Positions 32,832 through 39,648 of a DNA stretch of 39,648 nt are shown here, piece by piece. Source of the DNA: Bacteroidota bacterium. Its GTDB lineage: Bacteria > Bacteroidota > Bacteroidia > Chitinophagales > Chitinophagaceae. Below the pieces are notes generated by a model. That model was given only the letters and a program-made list of their open reading frames with translations. It had not been told where the DNA came from and searched no databases. Made by a program: the position numbers and the translations under genes. The DNA lies in assembly GCA_947476825.1 (NCBI GenBank), contig CANJRV010000020.1, forward strand, positions 1 through 39,648. The letters are read 5' to 3'. Positions within the stretch are counted from its first letter, which is position 1; each line of letters begins with the position of its first letter.

Positions 32832-33536
32832 ATGAAAAAATATATACTCATCCTCAGCATTTTTACTTTCTGTATGCAGCAACTCCATGCACAAAATTGC
32901 CCCATTATGGTGAATGCAGATACACATCATTTACTCAATGATACAACCATAACTATTCCAAGTTCAAACTATGTACCAAGAAGTTATATGCCTTGTCATC
33001 AATTAATTTACGATAGTGCTATCACTGTTATCGATACTATTTATTTACGAAGTGGCACTACGTTTATTGCAGATTCTTTGTCAACTTTATTTGGCGGTTT
33101 TATAATATACGCTGAAGCGGGTTCAACGATTGATTTTAATTTCAAAGCGTCCATCTTATTGTATTATACACCAACTACTATTCTTATCGATACGCCTAAT
33201 GCATCTTTTACAAAAATACAATGTTCCAATATCACTTTCGATTATTCGAATATGCTGGAAAGCCACAATTGCAATGCTTCTGCAGCCGCAACACAAATGG
33301 AAATAGCTAATCAAATCCTCGTGATAAATGATGGTATTGCTTGGCAAATTCAAAATAATGGTGTGACTACAAATGCTACTGTGGAAGTATTTGATCTACA
33401 AGGAAGGCAAATTTGCAAGCCCATTTCATTTGCCAGACAAACTCGAATTCCTTATTCTCATTTAAGCAAAGGGATTTATATTTTTAGATACAATATTCAA
33501 GACAAAATATTTACCCAAAAAGTGATGGCTCAATAA
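32832..33536 (+). CDS. Secreted protein with T9SS type A sorting signal
   Basis: 234 residues from the ATG at 32832, which gives the signal peptide MKKYILILSIFTFCMQQLHA. A longer frame from 32778 adds 18 residues with no signal-like character. The mature part is short, beta-rich and without recognised domain (repeated TTI/ITV strands, about 45-160). The last 70 residues are a type A T9SS signal (ATVEVFDLQGRQI, LSKGIYIFRYN, QKVMAQ). The protein should be exported across the outer membrane. An upstream TACTTTTA element is one base from the -7 consensus with TTTG 20 bases before it. Its stop is 3 bases from the stop of the convergent next gene. Confidence 0.8.
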   Translation: MKKYILILSIFTFCMQQLHAQNCPIMVNADTHHLLNDTTITIPSSNYVPRSYMPCHQLIYDSAITVIDTIYLRSGTTFIADSLSTLFGGFIIYAEAGSTIDFNFKASILLYYTPTTILIDTPNASFTKIQCSNITFDYSNMLESHNCNASAAATQMEIANQILVINDGIAWQIQNNGVTTNATVEVFDLQGRQICKPISFARQTRIPYSHLSKGIYIFRYNIQDKIFTQKVMAQ

Positions 33537-33539
33537 TCC

Positions 33540-35972
33540 TTATCGAATCAACATTACATCACCTCTTCGTGAATAATCTTTTTGATCGGTAAGACAAGTG
33601 TAACGCAAAATATAATAATACGTTTCAGCTTCGGCATCTCTATTTTGATACAAACCTTTCCAACTATTTCTTTGGTCAGATGTATTCCAAACCCTTTGTC
33701 CCCAGCGATTATAAACTGCAAATTCTTTTATTGCCATGCCTGTGCTCGAGATTAATTTCCATTCATCATTTACGCCATCTCCATTAGGTGTAAATGCAGA
33801 AGGAATAAAAATTTCTTCGCAACAATTGCCCGGTAAAATTTGAACAGTATCCTTTAAAGTACAACCAGTTGCATCTGTTACAGTAACAATATACCAGCCA
33901 TAATATAAATCAGTTATTTTGCTTCTAGTCTGCACTGGGCTTGTATTCCACATATACGTAAACGGGGAAACGCCACCTTGTGTAAATACCTCTGCACTTC
34001 CTTCATAACCCCAACCGGTACAAGCTAAATCATGATGCGATGTAGTAAGGAAAAAATTCATCGGATCTGCACCTACAGTAACAATAGTATCTAATTGACA
34101 ATCATTTGCATTGCGAATACTAACTGTATAGGTGCCTGCAGTTAAACCATCAAATATGCCGTAATGATTGATTTGAATTCTAGGTCTTAAGAGGAAAGTT
34201 AAACTGTCTGTTGAATTGGATTTGACCAAAACACGGCCATTGTTTTTATTGCAATGTACATTCGTAATTTCTACAGTGCTGATCGTTAATAGATCTGGTT
34301 CGTGCACACTTGCGATGGAAGTATCTGCACAGCCTTTGTCGTCATGTACAATGAGGGTATACACATTTTGCAACAAGCCAGTAAACAATCCACTTGTATT
34401 ACTTGTACCGGCAGGAAACAATGTGTAGGTATAATTATTTGCAGGCGTTACAGTAGCTTGAATGCTTCCATTTTGTTCGCCAAAACATCTTATGTCTTGC
34501 ACATTCATATTATCAATAATAGGCACTGCAGAAGGCTCAACGGTAACAGGCAATGAAAGTGTGCATCCTTTTGTGTCCTTTATCGTGATGGTATAAATGC
34601 CTGCATCTAAGCCTATATAGTTATTCCCATTTTGAAAAGCGCCGCCATTAAAAGAATATACAACGCCACCATTTGTGCTAGAACCATTCACTGTAATTTC
34701 ACCATCATGCATTGGAATGCAAGACTCATTCACGATATCCAAAGTGTTTGTAATCGGTTGTTCTACTACAATCGTGTAAGCCAATGTTTGTTTGGAAGTT
34801 AGTGGACATCCATCATCTTGAAATGTAATATAAAAAGTATACGAGCCGGGGATTACAGGTTGTGTAAAATTCCAGGTGACCGTTATCGTTGGGTTGAAGG
34901 TATTATTCCCATTCACAACATAACTGGCATTCGGCGGTAATCCATTCACTAGTACATTTACTGCTTGCGTATCTGGATCACTGCCTTGAATGGTGAAATT
35001 TACACTGGATGCAGAATTGCAAACGGTGATTTGATTTGCATTGTTGATGCTTCCAATAGATGTGGAGACGATACTGCCAAGTGGAGATTGGTTATTGCAA
35101 TTATTCAAGACCACGACTGTCATTTCTCGCATACTCGTTCCGACTACTACACCATTTCGTAATTCGGTTACTCTATTCACAACCAAAGAATTTTGAACGG
35201 CATTGGGTACAAAACTCATTTGACCTGTTGTTGGGCTAAATAAAAAACTACCAGAAGTAGTTGCTAGAGGTTGTGAAAAAGTAAAAGGTGGTTGGTAAGC
35301 GATTAAGCCATTAAAGGTAGAGCCATCAAGGGCTGGTATTAAATCAAAACTCAATTGGTCGCCATCCGTATCATACGCGCCTTGGTTGTATTGTTGTGCA
35401 ATATTGATACAAAAAAATGGTGTGGGAATAGAAGAATAAATGGCGGAATTATTTGGTCCGATGGTATTGTCTAATGCCGCTTCCAAACTCATGAGTGAAG
35501 TGTTATTGCCAGTGCCATTGATGATATTGGTAATCGCATTGCTTCTACCAGCACCGCCACCATTAGGGCCTCCCATATCTCCTGCAAATAAAAATCGCCA
35601 ATTGGAAGGGCCGCTTAATGTAACTGTATTCTTAAAAATAAATTGTGCAATACCGGGTAAAGAACCCCCATGACATGATGTATTGTTTGCTTGAGATGCA
35701 CATACAGGTGTAACCTCCACACCGAAATTTCCGAAAGGGGATAAGCTAATACTTGTGAAAAGGGAATTGCCATTATACACATCAATTGTAGGAACCGATG
35801 TAGCTAAATTCGGAAAAGAATTTCCGCTACAATCACCGTACAGTGTTAAAGTTACTTCATATTGATTGCCTGCAATATTTGTATATCCAATTTCTCCGCC
35901 AATAATATGGGAAGCATGTGCTATTTGTGTTGTACCGAGAAAAAAAAGAAAAAGTAGAAATGGAAATTTCAT
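33540..35972 (-). CDS. Large secreted surface protein with SprB-like repeats and T9SS type B signal
   Basis: An 810-residue exported protein with a signal peptide (1-20, ending AHA). Its mature N-terminus SHIIGGEIGYTNIAGNQYEV is typical of a Bacteroidota surface-protein family. The middle (about 405-690) has SprB-type repeats, seen as YSFNGGAFQNGNNY, GLDAGIYTITIKDTKGC, GLLQNVYTLIVHDDKGCADT and YGWYIVTVTDATGC. SprB is the mobile gliding adhesin of Flavobacterium. The C-terminus (IFIPSAFTPNGDGVNDEW, NRWGQRVWNT, WKGLYQN) is the type B T9SS signal. It is a plausible adhesin; gliding in this organism is not shown. It is convergent with the 32832 gene. Confidence 0.9.
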   Translation of the reverse strand: MKFPFLLFLFFLGTTQIAHASHIIGGEIGYTNIAGNQYEVTLTLYGDCSGNSFPNLATSVPTIDVYNGNSLFTSISLSPFGNFGVEVTPVCASQANNTSCHGGSLPGIAQFIFKNTVTLSGPSNWRFLFAGDMGGPNGGGAGRSNAITNIINGTGNNTSLMSLEAALDNTIGPNNSAIYSSIPTPFFCINIAQQYNQGAYDTDGDQLSFDLIPALDGSTFNGLIAYQPPFTFSQPLATTSGSFLFSPTTGQMSFVPNAVQNSLVVNRVTELRNGVVVGTSMREMTVVVLNNCNNQSPLGSIVSTSIGSINNANQITVCNSASSVNFTIQGSDPDTQAVNVLVNGLPPNASYVVNGNNTFNPTITVTWNFTQPVIPGSYTFYITFQDDGCPLTSKQTLAYTIVVEQPITNTLDIVNESCIPMHDGEITVNGSSTNGGVVYSFNGGAFQNGNNYIGLDAGIYTITIKDTKGCTLSLPVTVEPSAVPIIDNMNVQDIRCFGEQNGSIQATVTPANNYTYTLFPAGTSNTSGLFTGLLQNVYTLIVHDDKGCADTSIASVHEPDLLTISTVEITNVHCNKNNGRVLVKSNSTDSLTFLLRPRIQINHYGIFDGLTAGTYTVSIRNANDCQLDTIVTVGADPMNFFLTTSHHDLACTGWGYEGSAEVFTQGGVSPFTYMWNTSPVQTRSKITDLYYGWYIVTVTDATGCTLKDTVQILPGNCCEEIFIPSAFTPNGDGVNDEWKLISSTGMAIKEFAVYNRWGQRVWNTSDQRNSWKGLYQNRDAEAETYYYILRYTCLTDQKDYSRRGDVMLIR

Positions 35973-36098
35973 GTTTTGTAAATAGTGCTCGAAATTAACG
36001 CATAAACCTGAATCAAATTGTGAAAGCTTAAAAGTTAATATGCATTATTACGATGAATGTCTGTTATTTGGTGTTTAGAAGAATCAAATATGGCCCAA

Positions 36099-36164
36099 TG
36101 GTTTGTGTCTTCACAAGCCATTTATCCTGTGGTTTTGTAAATTGGTTTTTGGAGACAAAAACCA
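36099..36164. promoter_or_regulatory. Two tandem hairpins in a divergent intergenic region
   Basis: Hairpin 1 is TGGTTTGTG-TCTT-CACAAGCCA (36099-36120, one G-T pair). Hairpin 2 is TGGTTTTTG-GAGA-CAAAAACCA (36143-36164). Both have 9-bp stems and 4-base loops. They share the TGGTTT.TG arm, suggesting duplication or a paired recognition site. They lie between a T9SS gene and a small membrane-protein gene. Confidence 0.4.
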
Positions 36165-36224
36165 TGGGAATAGTACATTTCAAAATACTTTAGGGTCTTT
36201 AAAAAATACCAAAATGCTTGGCTG

Positions 36225-36232
36225 TATGTTTG
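36225..36232 (+). promoter_or_regulatory. Possible -7 element for the 36267 gene
   Basis: TATGTTTG matches TAnnTTTG, 34 bases before the start codon. No good -33 TTG is present at normal spacing. Confidence 0.3.
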
Positions 36233-36266
36233 CAGACATTAATCATAATAATTTGAATTACCCAAA

Positions 36267-36566
36267 ATGGCAAATATAACATCTCAACATATTTTAAATA
36301 CCTCAGCTAACCTTCTTGGATTTTGCCTCTTAGTGATTACATCCTTGCATGTAACAAATTATTCGGCTAACGGCATCATTGACGAATTTACATTCGGGGT
36401 TGCTTTACTCATTATTTTCTCTTGCCTACTTTCATTCATCTCCATTAGAGCTTCAAATAGTAAAAGAGAAAAAAGCTTTGAAACGATTGCAGATTATTTA
36501 TTTGTTACGGCCTTGATTGGAATATTGATCATTGTCTTGCTCATCGTTTTTAGAGTAATAAAGTAA
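36267..36566 (+). CDS. Small three-helix membrane protein, function unknown
   Basis: A 99-residue protein starting at ATG, with hydrophobic segments at about 14-28 (LLGFCLLVITSLHVT), 43-62 (VALLIIFSCLLSFISI) and 76-95 (FVTALIGILIIVLLIVFRVI). The connecting loops are short, with a basic SNSKREKS stretch between the second and third. No family motif was recognised; many Bacteroidota have similar unassigned proteins. It stands alone, preceded by a partial promoter and convergent with the caspase-family gene, whose stop lies 19 bases downstream. Confidence 0.55.
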   Translation: MANITSQHILNTSANLLGFCLLVITSLHVTNYSANGIIDEFTFGVALLIIFSCLLSFISIRASNSKREKSFETIADYLFVTALIGILIIVLLIVFRVIK

Positions 36567-36585
36567 AAGGTATTTACTAATATTC

Positions 36586-37887
36586 TTAGAGGATAATATA
36601 ATTTGGAAATTGCTTGCATTTATTGCTTGGAATTTTTGGCTCGGCACAATAAATTCTATTCGCCAATTTTACCGTATTATTTTGTGCTTCTTGCAGAATG
36701 AGATCCCAAGTAACAAAGAACTTTATTCCGCTACAAAAGCCTTCCAGTGAGGATTTGTAGAAGAAGGAAAAGAATCCACCAAATTGCGGATTGCTAGTTG
36801 CATACTGTCCGCTCTCGGCTGCAGTAGCTAAAATAGATAATTGATTGTTGTTTAGAAATAAATTTCGACAATTGATATCATTCCAGAAAACACCACCTGA
36901 TTTTACTTTCATAGGAGCGGGTGCAACTTTCTTAGGCGCCAATACATCTGCATTACAACAGTCGCTGAAGACTAAATTTAAACGTGCATTTTTTGCTCGA
37001 ATAATAGAATCTACTTTTTCCATGCTAAGGGATGATTTAATATGATTTTTTGTAGAGTCGATGCGTAAATCCATAAAGGGAAATAAGTGATTATCATCGG
37101 TCATCCTGAAGCCATGACCTGTATAATAAAAGACCATAATATCTTGCGGATTTGGTTTTATTTTTGCGAGTGTATCTAATACATTATTGGCTGCAAATTG
37201 TTTGCTATCAACAGTGTATATTTTCAATTGAAATCCTAAATAATTTTTTATTCCTGTATATAAGTCAATCGTTCGTTTTGCATCCATCTCACATTCTTTG
37301 CCAATATGTGGATCTAAGGTTCCAGCGACAATTATTAAATGCATCGTGATGTCTTTTGCCGGTGGTAAAATACTTCTGGTTTGCATTTTATTGAAGTATA
37401 CATAAAAGCTGTCGAATGGGCTGAAGTAATTGGATAGATAAGTTTCTGTAATCGTTTTTCTATCGAGCTGTTGTGCGATTAAAGTAGATTTCGGATCGAT
37501 ACATTTTTTGCCATTTGCATCTATGGAAACGAGTTTGGAAGGTTCCATATATTTTGTTTCTTTGTTGTAGGTAAATAAAAAAACTGGCGTGTCAGGATGC
37601 TGTGCGAAATCTGTTTGAATGATATTAGGGTTGATGGTTGTGATATACATTTTATTTGGGTCAGGTTTGTCATTTTGGTCTCTGATAATTTCCTGATCTA
37701 AATCCATTTCTACCAACATGTCTTTTTTGTCCTGAGGTGTTTGGTACACAGTGCGCATAAAGCCACTACCATCTTCGTATAGAATAAAAAAGGCATTATA
37801 CGTTGTCGTGTCTTGTTCAGAGTGATAATTGTATTTTAAGTGAAAAATGGATTGGGCAAATGTTTTGCTTTGTGCCAAAAGTAGCAA
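36586..37887 (-). CDS. Caspase-family (C14-like) peptidase, exported, start damaged
   Basis: 433 codons from a TTG at 37887. The C-terminal half is a caspase/metacaspase-like p20 domain. Catalytic His258 is in VFYYTGHGFR, and the nucleophile Cys310 is in LNLVFSDCCNAD. The Asp-Cys step and surrounding strands fit bacterial orthocaspases. The N-terminal 175 residues form a separate domain not recognised. The TTG start leaves only half a signal peptide. The frame stays open to 37926 with hydrophobic codons (KITFLFCLLLLAQSKTFAQ) but no usual start codon. An ATG at 37916 is one frame off, and one extra base in the 4-base A run at 37897-37900 would create MRLKLLFLFCLLLLAQ, a classic signal peptide. 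So a frameshift or sequence error is likely. Substrate is unknown. Confidence 0.75.
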   Translation of the reverse strand: MLLLAQSKTFAQSIFHLKYNYHSEQDTTTYNAFFILYEDGSGFMRTVYQTPQDKKDMLVEMDLDQEIIRDQNDKPDPNKMYITTINPNIIQTDFAQHPDTPVFLFTYNKETKYMEPSKLVSIDANGKKCIDPKSTLIAQQLDRKTITETYLSNYFSPFDSFYVYFNKMQTRSILPPAKDITMHLIIVAGTLDPHIGKECEMDAKRTIDLYTGIKNYLGFQLKIYTVDSKQFAANNVLDTLAKIKPNPQDIMVFYYTGHGFRMTDDNHLFPFMDLRIDSTKNHIKSSLSMEKVDSIIRAKNARLNLVFSDCCNADVLAPKKVAPAPMKVKSGGVFWNDINCRNLFLNNNQLSILATAAESGQYATSNPQFGGFFSFFYKSSLEGFCSGIKFFVTWDLILQEAQNNTVKLANRIYCAEPKIPSNKCKQFPNYIIL

Positions 37888-37980
37888 ACAAAACAGAAAA
37901 GTAATTTTAGTCGCATAGATTAAATTTTATGGGTTGAAGTGAAATCAATCGCTTCAAATTTTTGAATTTTGAACAAGATA

Positions 37981-37988
37981 CAAATATA
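37981..37988 (-). promoter_or_regulatory. Possible -7 element for the caspase-family gene
   Basis: The minus strand reads TATATTTG (TAnnTTTG), 65 bases upstream of the ATG at 37916 discussed for the caspase gene. There is no clear -33 TTG. Confidence 0.3.
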
Positions 37989-38054
37989 TTTCTCTCCTAA
38001 AATATTTGCCATTTAAACCTGAGCGATTATATTCGACAAAATTTGAAAAGATAC

Positions 38055-38927
38055 ATGAAGCATGCTTATATTTTTCCTGGACAAGGATCTCAATTTTCAG
38101 GAATGGGAAAAGAATTATACGAAACGAATGAACAAGCAAAAGCCTTATTTGAACAAGCGAATTCGATTCTAGGTTTTCGAATTTCAGATATTATGTTTAC
38201 TGGTAGTGCCGAAGATTTAAAGCAAACCAATGTCACGCAACCTGCCGTTTTTTTACATTCAGTGATTTTATTTTTAGTGCAAGATGGATTAAAACCGGAT
38301 ATGGTTGCCGGACATTCCTTAGGCGAATTTTCTGCCTTGGTTGCCAACAATACACTCACCTTTGAAGATGGATTAAAATTGGTTTCCTTGCGCGCCAACG
38401 CGATGCAAAAAGCTTGTGCATTGACGCCCTCAACAATGGCTGCTGTATTGAATTTAAACGATGCAACTGTAGAAAAAATATGCAGTGAAATGGAAGGTGA
38501 AATTGTAGTTGCCGCAAATTATAATTGCCCTGGTCAATTGGTTATTTCAGGAAGTGTGAAAGGAATTGAATTGGCATGTGAACGTATGAAAGAAGCTGGT
38601 GCAAAACGTGCTTTGGTATTACCTGTTGGCGGTGCATTTCATTCGCCATTCATGGAGCCAGCGCGACAAGAATTACAAGAAGCTATTGAAGCAACTTTGT
38701 TTTCAGTACCAACTTGTCCTGTGTATCAAAATGTAAATCCACAAGCTGTTTCGAGTCCTGAAGAAATTAAAAAGAATTTGATTGCCCAATTAACCGCACC
38801 TGTTCGCTGGACCCAAAGTGTTGAAGCCATGATTAAAGATGGTGCTACAATATTTACAGAAGTTGGTCCTGGCAATGTGTTGCAAGGATTAGTTAAAAAG
38901 ATAAATAAGGAAGTTAGTATTGAGTAG
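38055..38927 (+). CDS. fabD: Malonyl-CoA:ACP transacylase
   Basis: 290 residues from the ATG at 38055 (MKHAYIFPGQGSQFSGMG). A TTG at 38043 would add four residues. The enzyme transfers malonyl from CoA to acyl carrier protein at the start of fatty-acid synthesis. The oxyanion-hole GQGSQ (9-13), nucleophile Ser88 in GHSLGE (86-91), Arg113 (SLRANAMQ) for the malonyl carboxylate and catalytic His196 (GGAFHSPFM) are all present. No other fab genes are adjacent. It diverges from the caspase-family gene. The stop codon (TAG) lies inside TTGAGTAGTTAATAATTAGT-type repeat text. Confidence 0.95.
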   Translation: MKHAYIFPGQGSQFSGMGKELYETNEQAKALFEQANSILGFRISDIMFTGSAEDLKQTNVTQPAVFLHSVILFLVQDGLKPDMVAGHSLGEFSALVANNTLTFEDGLKLVSLRANAMQKACALTPSTMAAVLNLNDATVEKICSEMEGEIVVAANYNCPGQLVISGSVKGIELACERMKEAGAKRALVLPVGGAFHSPFMEPARQELQEAIEATLFSVPTCPVYQNVNPQAVSSPEEIKKNLIAQLTAPVRWTQSVEAMIKDGATIFTEVGPGNVLQGLVKKINKEVSIE

Positions 38928-39046
38928 TTAATAATTAGTAGTAAGGCATAAGGGGTAAGTCGTAACTAAAAAGTAGTTGGTATTTAGTAGTTATTAATCA
39001 GTAGTGATTTTTTGGAATTTGGGATTTTAAATTTTGGAATTTAAAA
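38925..39046 (+). repeat. TAGTAGT/AAGTCGTAA simple-repeat block after fabD
   Basis: Words TAGTTAATAATTAGTAGTAA, GGGTAAGTCGTAAC and AGTAGTTGGTATTTAGTAGT are followed by GGAATTTGGGATTTTAAATT and TTTGGAATTTAAA. It begins at the fabD stop codon and ends a few bases before the next start, in the same order as the block after pdhB. Confidence 0.5.
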
Positions 39047-39049
39047 AAG

Positions 39050-39250
39050 ATGGATAAACAATTAAAAATATTATTGATAATCGCTGTTGCCTTATTTGTG
39101 TTTTCCGGTATATTAATACTTATTGGTTCGCTATTTAAATTACAGCATTGGTATTTTGCTGGACCGCTTCTGATTATAGGGATAAGCGTGAACGCCTTGA
39201 GTTATGTCATTGGTGGCATTGCACTAATTCAATATTTGAGAAAGCAGTGA
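39050..39250 (+). CDS. GldL-like two-helix mini-protein
   Basis: A 66-residue protein with two helices (about 8-27 and 36-62). The link GSLFKLQHWYFAGPLLIIG (26-44) closely resembles the conserved N-terminal segment of GldL (GxLFKIxHWPxA followed by a second helix). GldL is the membrane motor component of the type IX secretion/gliding machine. Only this hairpin is present; the cytoplasmic region of GldL is missing. It is therefore not GldL itself, but a short relative or a convergent family. The ATG start is immediately preceded by a repeat block. The four T9SS substrates here fit a T9SS-positive host. Confidence 0.5.
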   Translation: MDKQLKILLIIAVALFVFSGILILIGSLFKLQHWYFAGPLLIIGISVNALSYVIGGIALIQYLRKQ

Positions 39251-39391
39251 AATGTTTTTAATCTGAATCAGGCTGCCAATTGTTTGTTAGATTAGAAAAT
39301 GGATGGTGAATGGAAAGAATCAGGCAAATCACAATTACAAAAAAAACTTGCTGAGCAAAGCCTAAGTATCTTAGTTTAGACAATTTGAAAT

Positions 39392-39469
39392 GCAGAAATA
39401 TTATGTCTGAATCACGGATGAAGAGGATGAATGGATTGCACAGATGCAACGAAATTAAATACACGTTTA
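39392..39469 (+). repeat. GTCTGAA/GGAT-type repeat, copy 1
   Basis: 78 bases containing TTATGTCTGAATCACGGATG and AGAGGATGAATGGATTGCAC. Nearly identical to 39571-39648 (about three differences), direct orientation, 101 bases between copies. An imperfect TTTAGAC arm precedes it (39375-39381). Confidence 0.8.
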
Positions 39470-39518
39470 CCTCATGGATTTGAATGATGAAATGAAAACT
39501 ATGATGATGAACATTGAG

Positions 39519-39560
39519 AATCATACCAATCATATCAATCAAAAAAATCATAGTTCAGAC
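39519..39560 (+). repeat. AATCAT words ending in TTCAGAC
   Basis: Near-identical to 9559-9599. Its TTCAGAC end pairs with GTCTGAA of the copy at 39571-39648, forming a long imperfect palindrome. Confidence 0.7.
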
Positions 39561-39570
39561 TATTTCAATT

Positions 39571-39648
39571 GCAAGAATATTATGTCTGAATCACGGATGA
39601 AGAGGATGAATGGATTGCACAGATGCAACGAAATTGAATACACGTTTA
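39571..39648 (+). repeat. GTCTGAA/GGAT-type repeat, copy 2, reaches window edge
   Basis: Second copy of the 78-base repeat at 39392-39469. It continues to the last base, so its true right end may lie outside the window. Confidence 0.8.

Larger units (their letters stand above)
39251..39648. other. Gene-free end of the window dominated by long palindromic repeats
   Basis: No credible gene is present to the window edge. The region holds two 78-base near-identical direct repeats and one AATCAT-type copy. The only frame, a 97-codon minus-strand frame at 39258-39551, is translated repeat and was rejected. Confidence 0.55.

Noticed and set aside
39258-39551. 97-codon minus-strand frame at the right end
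   Set aside because: It is made of the dispersed palindromic repeats and has no protein-like composition beyond that.
39392-39648. Two 78-base direct repeats as a possible CRISPR array
   Set aside because: Only two copies, far too long a repeat and spacer (101 bases), no cas genes, and the spacer itself holds a dispersed repeat.

Overview
The window looks like chromosomal DNA of a Bacteroidota bacterium, most likely near the Chitinophagaceae/Sphingobacteriia. The signs are AT-rich DNA, starts without Shine-Dalgarno sites, promoter elements of the TTG-N(18-20)-TAnnTTTG type, four secreted proteins with type IX secretion (T9SS) C-terminal signals, a TonB-dependent receptor, a HYC_CC_PP protein, and Bacteroidota-style dispersed intergenic repeats. 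Assignment is from gene content only; no 16S gene is present.

Layout. 1-941: right end of an integrated element, with a tyrosine recombinase reading out of the window, a 3' remnant of tRNA-Asn(GTT) and the tRNA terminator. 1013-4007: AraC-type regulator, small membrane proteins, a remnant of a second AraC-type gene, and a PAP2/sphingomyelin-synthase-like membrane protein. 4078-8599: dtd and a MazG-like pyrophosphohydrolase, then an MBOAT acyltransferase with its SGNH-like partner behind a clear promoter, then a TPR protein. 8863-14398: rpe, a double-domain M16 peptidase, a TIGR02117-type protein, a PhnA-like protein. 14662-21742: family 2 glycosyltransferase, T9SS type B surface protein, pdhB, T9SS type A PKD protein, small lipoprotein. 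21730-24419: a damaged locus in which a membrane-protein fragment and an N-terminally truncated, frameshifted TPR gene lie head to head. 24568-29268: B12-binding mutase subunit, enoyl-CoA hydratase, DUF1569 protein, a membrane-anchored response regulator, outer-membrane barrel, DEAD-box helicase. 29355-32575: a four-gene minus-strand metal (probably copper) module. 32832-39250: two convergent T9SS proteins, small membrane protein, a caspase-family peptidase with a damaged start, fabD, and a GldL-like mini-protein.

Most genes are housekeeping or cell-surface functions. The least explained material is between genes: an ~82-bp hairpin repeat present three times, a family of long imperfect palindromes carrying TTCAGAC/GTCTGAA arms, AGTCGTAAGTCG-type simple repeats placed right at stop codons, and two REP-like palindromes. 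No CRISPR array, complete insertion sequence, rRNA or complete tRNA was seen. No convincing wholly new multi-gene system was found. The best leads are the repeat families, the membrane-tethered receiver protein, the metal module, and the two loci with apparent frameshifts.
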